Of a stretch of 64,000 nt of DNA, positions 58,636 to 64,000 are shown piece by piece. How positions within the stretch are numbered: the stretch's first letter is position 1; every line of letters begins with the position of its first letter. The position numbers were made by a program, and so were the translations under genes. Source of the DNA: CAKAHY01 sp963522175. GTDB taxonomy: Bacteria > Bacillota > Clostridia > Lachnospirales > Lachnospiraceae. The stretch covers positions 62,001-126,000 of the forward strand of contig CAUQXC010000005.1 in the NCBI GenBank assembly GCA_963522175.1, given 5' to 3'. The notes beneath the pieces were generated by a model that was not told the origin of the DNA, ran no database searches, and worked only from the letters and a program-made list of their open reading frames with translations.

Positions 58636-60387
58636 TTATTTGTTCTCTAAACTCTCGATTGCGCTCTTGGAAGTATCCCATGCCTTCTGCCACCAATCAA
58701 TAGATTCTTTTACGCTTGCATCGGAAAGCTGTTGCAACAACGCCTCTTTTGCCGAAGCAAATGCCTCATCGGAATCTGCCTGTATAAGTCCCGGTAATGC
58801 ATTCTTTGTAATCTCAATACAGTTGCTGTCTATACGCACAATATTCTTAGGAATTGTCTCAAGGCACATACGGATTGTAGAATCCGAATTACTAAGATCC
58901 ATATTAGTACCCTTTTCAACGCCGTTCTTTAAAAGATCACTCGGTAATGAAATGTTAAATTGTTCGCAAATCTCCTGCTCAGCTGCAGTAAGACTGTCCT
59001 TCATTACATCTTCATCGTTCCAGAGGTTTACTCTTCCACCGTCAGCCAAAACATTGTTGTAATCCCATCCAATAAGGTTATCCACTCTGGAATCGCTGAT
59101 TCCGCTTGTCTTCCACTCCTCGGCACGGTTTCCGTCAACCTTCATGCTTATAGTATCTGCTGTTAAATGCGGCTTTCCGTCTGAACCCTTCTCCCAGCGT
59201 CCTTCAACACCTGAATCCGAGCTTCTTGAAAATTCTCCGCTCTGTAAATAATCAAGAACCATAACGGCACGCTCAACATTTGGAGAATGAGAAGATACAA
59301 ACAAGTATTTTCCTGTCCAACCTGCTCTGTTTTGCTCATTTACCCAACCCAATTTTGAAGGTAAAACAACATATTCTTTATCAGTTCCCTTGTTGTTACT
59401 GTTATATGTTCCAAAGTACCAGTTTACGGTTCCTCCGATATACTGTCCCTTTGTATATTTTTCCGTAAGGTCTTCTCCCTTTGTAATAAAGTTATCAGGA
59501 TCCAATAATCCGGCTCTATAAAGCTTATTATAGAACTCTACACCCGACCAGAAAGGTGTTTTAACATTTTCGTCCTTGTCATACACATCGACTACAAGGT
59601 CATTTGTCTGTGCATCCTGAACATAAAGTCCGTCCTCAAGATTCAAATATCCTTCTCCAAGGCATCCCTTAAAGAAATATGTATGAAGATCCGCATCATT
59701 ATATGCACTCATGGCATATGTCTCCGCTCCGTCCTCCGTCTTCGGATAAATCTCTTTCATTTTTTTCAATGCTTCAATGTACTCATCATCATTAGTGATT
59801 GCAGGGCATCCTATCTGCTTGTAGAGATCCCAACGCACAACATAACCGTATTGAATTACAGAACCGTAGCTCTTTGCATAATCTTCGGAAACCACTCTCG
59901 GCGTAACAAAATACTGCGACTCACCGTTATCACCTTTGAATTTCTGCATTATTTTATTTCTATAATCCATTCCGTCCGAGAAAATGTTTGGTGCAATATT
60001 CTTATAATCCACAAGATTCACCGCATGCTTTCCTTTTAACACACCTTCAATATTGCCGTCTGAAATCTGTACGATATCGCAGGTATTTCCTCCGGACAAA
60101 TCAAGATTTAAGCTTTCCTGATCATAAGCTTTTGTTGTAATTGTACAGTTAAACTTCTCTTCAACCGCTTTGATTACTTCTGTAGGCCACGCACCTGTAG
60201 AAGAATCCGATAAGGATAAACCTCCGATGGTAATATCAACATGCTCGGACGTATCGTTTCCTTTTGCACCGTCTGCAGCCGTTTTGCTCTCGGACGTAGT
60301 TCCGCCCTTACCTGCTCCACATCCTGCCAAAGATGATGTGGTTAATACCGCTACACCTAAAAGCGCCATTAATTTTTTTAATTTCAT
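58636..60387 (-). CDS. Extracellular oligosaccharide-binding lipoprotein, LplA/YtcQ type
   Basis: The 583-residue protein has a lipoprotein signal with lipobox SLAGC (Cys23). A Gly/Thr/Ser/Lys-rich tether and a type 2 binding-protein fold follow (GYVVRWDLYKQIGCPAITND; DYLQSGEFSRSSDSGVEGRW). The length of about 560 is typical for family-1 oligosaccharide-binding proteins paired with LplB/LplC permeases. With a GH20 enzyme encoded nearby, a GlcNAc-containing glycan is a reasonable ligand, by inference only. It heads the transporter operon, behind a promoter embedded in an inverted repeat. Confidence 0.9.
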   Translation of the reverse strand: MKLKKLMALLGVAVLTTSSLAGCGAGKGGTTSESKTAADGAKGNDTSEHVDITIGGLSLSDSSTGAWPTEVIKAVEEKFNCTITTKAYDQESLNLDLSGGNTCDIVQISDGNIEGVLKGKHAVNLVDYKNIAPNIFSDGMDYRNKIMQKFKGDNGESQYFVTPRVVSEDYAKSYGSVIQYGYVVRWDLYKQIGCPAITNDDEYIEALKKMKEIYPKTEDGAETYAMSAYNDADLHTYFFKGCLGEGYLNLEDGLYVQDAQTNDLVVDVYDKDENVKTPFWSGVEFYNKLYRAGLLDPDNFITKGEDLTEKYTKGQYIGGTVNWYFGTYNSNNKGTDKEYVVLPSKLGWVNEQNRAGWTGKYLFVSSHSPNVERAVMVLDYLQSGEFSRSSDSGVEGRWEKGSDGKPHLTADTISMKVDGNRAEEWKTSGISDSRVDNLIGWDYNNVLADGGRVNLWNDEDVMKDSLTAAEQEICEQFNISLPSDLLKNGVEKGTNMDLSNSDSTIRMCLETIPKNIVRIDSNCIEITKNALPGLIQADSDEAFASAKEALLQQLSDASVKESIDWWQKAWDTSKSAIESLENK

Positions 60388-60520
60388 ATACTTTACCCTC
60401 CCGTTCTCTAAAAATATTTCACTTAAGGTATACTTATACTATCATGATAGGTATTTCTATTAAATGTTCTATATTATTTGTCGTTTAACTATTTTGTTGT
60501 TTTTTTATTTTTTTACACAA

Positions 60521-60574
60521 AAATTTGACATATTTTATGATTTTATATTTTGTACCATAAAATATGTCAAATTT
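60521..60574 (-). promoter_or_regulatory. Promoter of the transporter operon inside a 19-bp perfect inverted repeat
   Basis: The arms 60521-60539 and 60556-60574 are exact reverse complements, with a 16-base centre. On the minus strand TTGACA (60565-60570) lies in the first arm, and TATAAA (60542-60547) lies in the centre, 17 bases apart. The transporter start codon is about 150 bases further. The same stem could act as a terminator for the kinase gene that ends 42 bases upstream. Confidence 0.7.
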
Positions 60575-60615
60575 CTTTTTTTACTCTAATATTTAACAAT
60601 TTTCTCTATATTAAA

Positions 60616-62364
60616 TCATTCTTTATTCAGCACTTCCACATATTTCCGAAAGCGTATATGTACAATCAGTCCCGTTTCAGGATCCGTTTCAACAGATATA
60701 TCCCCCTGATCTCCATATAATAATTCTAAACGCTTTGACACATTTGCAAGTCCTATATGATCCGAAGTTAGCGGTGATCTCATTTTATTTCGTATCTGAT
60801 TAAGCTCTTCTTCATTCAAAAATACACCGCTGTTTATTACCTTTACATCCATACAGTCGCTACATTTTATTACTACCTCTATAGTGCGTACTTCCTCCTG
60901 ACTGCTTCCGTGAACAAAGCAGTTTTCGATTAGCGGCTGCAAGATAAACCTCGGAAACTCTATCTCGTACAATGCTTTTTCACAGTTCATTTTATATTCC
61001 ATATCGTGGCCATATCTTAACTGCATCATAGCGGCATAGTTTTCCAAAAACTCCACTTCATTTTTTACTTTCCATGTTAAACTCGGGTTTCTGAGTACAG
61101 GTGTAATGATTTTTCCAAGCCTTACCAATGTATCCGCAACTATCGTGTTATTGGTCATCATCGCCATCCATCTTATAGAATTCAAAGAATTCAACAAAAA
61201 GTGAGGATTCATCTGGTATTGAAGTGCCATAAGCTCCTCTCTTCTTTTTTCAAGTTCAACCTGCTTTAATCTTTCTATATACTCTTTAATACTTTGCGCT
61301 GTGGAATATAATTCTTCATTTAATTGATCCAATTCTTCCCAGCCAAGCTTTCCCGGTCTCTCAATATCAAATTCCTGCCTTTTTACATGATGCATATTTT
61401 CCATAAGTAATTCGATGGGCTTGGTATATTTTCTGCTCCAAACAAGCGCTACCGCTATCGTTGCAATAAGTGCCGATATGATCACGACAAGCCCAAAGTT
61501 TCTGATTTCATTTGCATCTTTTAAATATTCTTCCTTGGGAATCATATCACATAATTTCCACCCGTAAAATCCAAGCAAATATTCGATATTCTGGGTATCC
61601 GGTCCCTTGTAATATGTCTTCCCCAACATACTCTTGTCGGTATCTGAAATTATTTGACCTTTTTTGTCTACCAGTACCGCCCTGCTACCGCTGAAAGCAA
61701 CCGGTCTGTATGTACTTTGGATATTTTTTTCATCTACTGCAACAAAAAGAAAGCTTTCCTCTTTTAAATCCGCATTTTCACCTACCGCCTTTATTCCGAC
61801 CAAGGACGGTGTCTGAGTCATTACTTTAAAAGGGCTTAAATCATTAAGTTCAAGCTCCCCGCTTGCTATCCAGACGGTATAGGGATATTTCTCCTTTGCC
61901 TCCTGCAAAACATTCAGAGTTTTCCCTCTTATATCGGTATCACCGGTACGATTTTTCCCTACAGCCGAAGACACAATACCCTTGCCCTTACCCTTTAAAA
62001 TGCCGAGGGCAGCAATTTCTCTGTTTACAAGCATTTCAGAATGAAAACTTTCGGAAATTCTCATCTTTAATTTGCTCTCTTCTATTTCCGTCTCGGGATA
62101 TTCATATCCGAATTTCCAAACAAGATCCGAAGCCGCATATTTGTTCAAAGACAGCTCCGAATTTTTCAAAATATTTTCTAAATCCTTTTCCGCCTGTTTA
62201 AAATTCAGCAAAACCACCTTTTCATTTCCCGCTTCCACCTTTTTCACAAAATAATGGTAAGTTATATAAAACAGAAAGCTCATAATGATTATAAAGCTTC
62301 CAAGAATCGATATTAAAACCTTTTGTCTCCAGTTCAAATGCTTTATCGGTTTAATTTTCTCCAT
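60616..62364 (-). CDS. YesM-type sensor histidine kinase
   Basis: The 582-residue protein has two transmembrane helices (about 15-35 and 288-310) around an extracellular sensor domain, then a HAMP-like region. The phospho-acceptor motif is MNPHFLLNSLNSIRW near residue 400. The ATPase domain has PLIENCFVHG and HIGLANVSKRLELLYG, but its G1 box reads NSGVFLNEEE rather than DNGxG, as in some YesM proteins. It presumably senses the glycan taken up by the transporter encoded downstream. Its start overlaps the regulator gene by 22 bases. Confidence 0.88.
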   Translation of the reverse strand: MEKIKPIKHLNWRQKVLISILGSFIIIMSFLFYITYHYFVKKVEAGNEKVVLLNFKQAEKDLENILKNSELSLNKYAASDLVWKFGYEYPETEIEESKLKMRISESFHSEMLVNREIAALGILKGKGKGIVSSAVGKNRTGDTDIRGKTLNVLQEAKEKYPYTVWIASGELELNDLSPFKVMTQTPSLVGIKAVGENADLKEESFLFVAVDEKNIQSTYRPVAFSGSRAVLVDKKGQIISDTDKSMLGKTYYKGPDTQNIEYLLGFYGWKLCDMIPKEEYLKDANEIRNFGLVVIISALIATIAVALVWSRKYTKPIELLMENMHHVKRQEFDIERPGKLGWEELDQLNEELYSTAQSIKEYIERLKQVELEKRREELMALQYQMNPHFLLNSLNSIRWMAMMTNNTIVADTLVRLGKIITPVLRNPSLTWKVKNEVEFLENYAAMMQLRYGHDMEYKMNCEKALYEIEFPRFILQPLIENCFVHGSSQEEVRTIEVVIKCSDCMDVKVINSGVFLNEEELNQIRNKMRSPLTSDHIGLANVSKRLELLYGDQGDISVETDPETGLIVHIRFRKYVEVLNKE

Positions 62365-63479
62365 CGTGCCGGCGACTCTCCTGTCTTCTTTTTGAAATAT
62401 CTGGAAAAATACTCCAGATTCTGAAATCCATGCTTTTGCGCAACTACCACTATCTTTTCATCCGTATTTTTTAAATCTCTCATTGTTGCTAAAAGTCTGA
62501 TTTCATTTAGGTATTCAATATAATTTTTTCCGGTTTCCTGTTTGAAAAGATACGAAAAATAGCTTACGGAAAGCCCTATGGTACGGGAAATATCTGTTAA
62601 GCTCAAGCTTTCTCTGTAATGAGCCTGCATATATTCAATCGATTTTTGAATTAATGCTTTACCGCTGTTTTCACCTATATTTATCTCATATTGTTGGACA
62701 TAAGCCCTATCAAACCAGTCCTTTAAGCTTTCATCTTCCCTACGTCTGCTATGAATAATTTTAAATCGAACCCCCAAAAAATCTCCTATGGAATTATTGA
62801 TTCTCTTTATCCTCTCCTCCATATTTTTTTCGCTACTTTTATAAAAAACGCAAAATTCCTTATCCTTTAGAGGCACCAAGATTTCCCCGGGAATCTGACG
62901 ATTTACCAGTTCAAATATAAACTCCATCGCCAGATTATTGATTTTATCTTTATTCTCATCTTCAAGACTGAACAATAATAAATATAGAAGAAAATCTAAA
63001 TTTTCTTCTATATTGTCGCTTACATCTCCCGTAAGATATTTTGATATCTTTTCTTCAAGTTTTTCCGAATCCTGTGTATTTTTTTCGGCTTTCCTGCCGA
63101 TACTTTTCAGATAGCTTTTTGTCCGAGCCAGTACACCGCATACTTCATCTATACTGATACTCGCCTTTAGAACATAGGCATTTATATTATAAGGAATCAA
63201 TTTTCTTAGTGTCTCAAAATCATTCAGACAGGAAATGACTACAATTGCACATGCTTTATCAATCTCTCTTACTTTTTTAACCAGTTCGAGACCGTCCATT
63301 CCTTCCATCCTCAGATCTGTTATGAGTATATCGGGATGAAACTCTTCAAACAATCGATATGCTTCCAAGCCGTTTTCCGCCAATGCAACAACTTCCATTT
63401 CATACTTATTCCATGGAATAGATGTTTGCAAACCCAATCTTACCAACAGTTCATCTTCAGCAAATAAAACTTTATACAT
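62343..63479 (-). CDS. Response regulator with AraC DNA-binding domain (short YesN type)
   Basis: The 378-residue protein has a receiver domain with Asp55 (ILITDLRMEGMDG), a short middle region and a C-terminal AraC domain (LTDISRTIGLSVSYFSYLFK; VVAQKHGFQNLEYFSRYFKK). It is shorter than the regulator at 54109-55737 by about 160 residues, all in the middle. It should activate the LplABC-type operon, and the inverted repeat at 60521-60574 is a candidate target. First gene of the two-component operon. Confidence 0.9.
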   Translation of the reverse strand: MYKVLFAEDELLVRLGLQTSIPWNKYEMEVVALAENGLEAYRLFEEFHPDILITDLRMEGMDGLELVKKVREIDKACAIVVISCLNDFETLRKLIPYNINAYVLKASISIDEVCGVLARTKSYLKSIGRKAEKNTQDSEKLEEKISKYLTGDVSDNIEENLDFLLYLLLFSLEDENKDKINNLAMEFIFELVNRQIPGEILVPLKDKEFCVFYKSSEKNMEERIKRINNSIGDFLGVRFKIIHSRRREDESLKDWFDRAYVQQYEINIGENSGKALIQKSIEYMQAHYRESLSLTDISRTIGLSVSYFSYLFKQETGKNYIEYLNEIRLLATMRDLKNTDEKIVVVAQKHGFQNLEYFSRYFKKKTGESPARWRKLNR

Positions 63480-63604
63480 CTTTACCCCCTCTATTTACCC
63501 TATGACTTTGTTTTCATGTTTCCTTAAATAAACAGCGGATAGCGGTAATTTTCTATATTTTATTGATTATACAATATTTTACATAGTTTGGTATATAATG
63601 CTTT

Positions 63605-64000
63605 TTATATTGTGTCTACTAAATCGCAAGCACTGATAATCCGGTTCCAACAATTCTCACGTTTAGCCGCTTTTTCCGCAAAATACGGCAATCTCTCGTG
63701 TTCCAGTTCTTCCAAAGAAGCCAATTCACCATTTACATAATCTGTAACTCTTTTTTTAGTACTCTCTAAACGTGTGATTACTCCGCCTATTTTTATATCC
63801 ATCAACTCATATCCCCATGGCTTTGAATCATACATCCATAGTTCTTCTCTGAGAATTTTCATTTTTTTCAAGCTGTCTATTGTACTCGGAATTTCATACT
63901 CGCAGATTTTTCTAAGTGCAGACAAATCCTTTGTTTCATATAAAGCTTTTAATCTTACGCCCAAGTCCGCTTTCCCGGACAATACTTCCGCAAGTTTTTC
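63605..64000 (-). CDS. C-terminal part of a probable GH20 beta-N-acetylhexosaminidase, 5' end outside window
   Basis: The frame is open from the right window edge (EKLAEVLSGKADLGVRLKAL) to the stop at 63605, 131 codons. No true start lies inside; an in-frame TTG at 63982 is internal. The segment MYDSKPWGYELMDIKIGGVI, then RLESTKKRVTDYVNG and EELEHERLPY resembles the helical C-terminal domain of Firmicute exo-hexosaminidases of GH20. The catalytic barrel would lie to the right. The enzyme would release GlcNAc or GalNAc from glycans, matching the transport locus to the left. Confidence 0.6.
   Translation of the reverse strand, partial: EKLAEVLSGKADLGVRLKALYETKDLSALRKICEYEIPSTIDSLKKMKILREELWMYDSKPWGYELMDIKIGGVITRLESTKKRVTDYVNGELASLEELEHERLPYFAEKAAKRENCWNRIISACDLVDTI

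Noticed and set aside
1..64000. CRISPR arrays, tRNA and rRNA genes
   Set aside because: No regularly spaced repeats and no tRNA-like or rRNA-like sequence were noticed by reading. Rejection is by eye only; a covariance-model scan was not possible.

Overview
The window looks like chromosome of a low-GC Firmicute, most probably a Lachnospiraceae-type clostridium. The grounds are AT-rich intergenic DNA, Shine-Dalgarno sites of the AGGAG type, DUF6472 and rhodanese-TtcA proteins, YesM/YesN two-component systems beside carbohydrate ABC transporters, and surface proteins ending in choline-binding-like repeats. No rRNA, tRNA or CRISPR array was recognised. Almost everything is on the minus strand, so gene order below runs right to left within operons.

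Region 1 (1-17959) is an integrative conjugative element of the Tn916/ICEBs1 type, cut by the left window edge. Its transfer module is complete from orf23 to orf13: two DUF961 proteins, the FtsK-like coupling protein, oriT, the MobT relaxase, orf19, ArdA, TcpE, VirB4, a VirB6-like membrane protein, an NlpC/P60 hydrolase and TcpC. A C5 cytosine methyltransferase precedes the module. Integrase, excisionase and tet(M) are not in the window. On the side where they would lie there is instead an ECF sigma factor, a DUF4367 membrane protein and a row of small secreted proteins. Between the secreted-protein genes are two very short ORFs that both encode NPMRYKNGD, with only synonymous differences between them.

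Region 2 (18000-23443) is accessory DNA between the element and the housekeeping genes. It holds a decayed ImmA/IrrE-type gene end, a RhuM-family protein, and a 1241-residue protein with an N-terminal PD-(D/E)XK-like nuclease domain, a STAND-type NTPase and a long helical tail. The last two form a candidate anti-phage defence cassette, joined to the end of a housekeeping operon.

Region 3 (23470-29057) is core: an HtrA-like pseudoprotease, a YhaM exonuclease and an RlmD-type RNA methyltransferase on the minus strand, and greA-dtd-cupin divergently on the plus strand.

Region 4 (29071-42300) is one operon of three exported cell-wall-binding proteins (540, 2246 and 1513 residues). Region 5 (42390-46195) holds pyridoxal kinase, a rhodanese-TtcA fusion and a small Cys-rich protein, followed by rho with a clear promoter.

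Region 6 (46464-55737) is a galactose/glucose-type uptake and sensing locus: mglBAC behind two membrane-tethered sugar-binding proteins, a LytS/YesM kinase and a YesN regulator. Region 7 (55994-56654) has a KTSC-domain gene and a frameshifted gene remnant. Region 8 (56781-64000) is a second glycan locus: an LplABC-type oligosaccharide transporter, its YesM/YesN pair and the 3' end of a probable family 20 beta-N-acetylhexosaminidase. Its transporter promoter is built into a perfect 19-bp inverted repeat.
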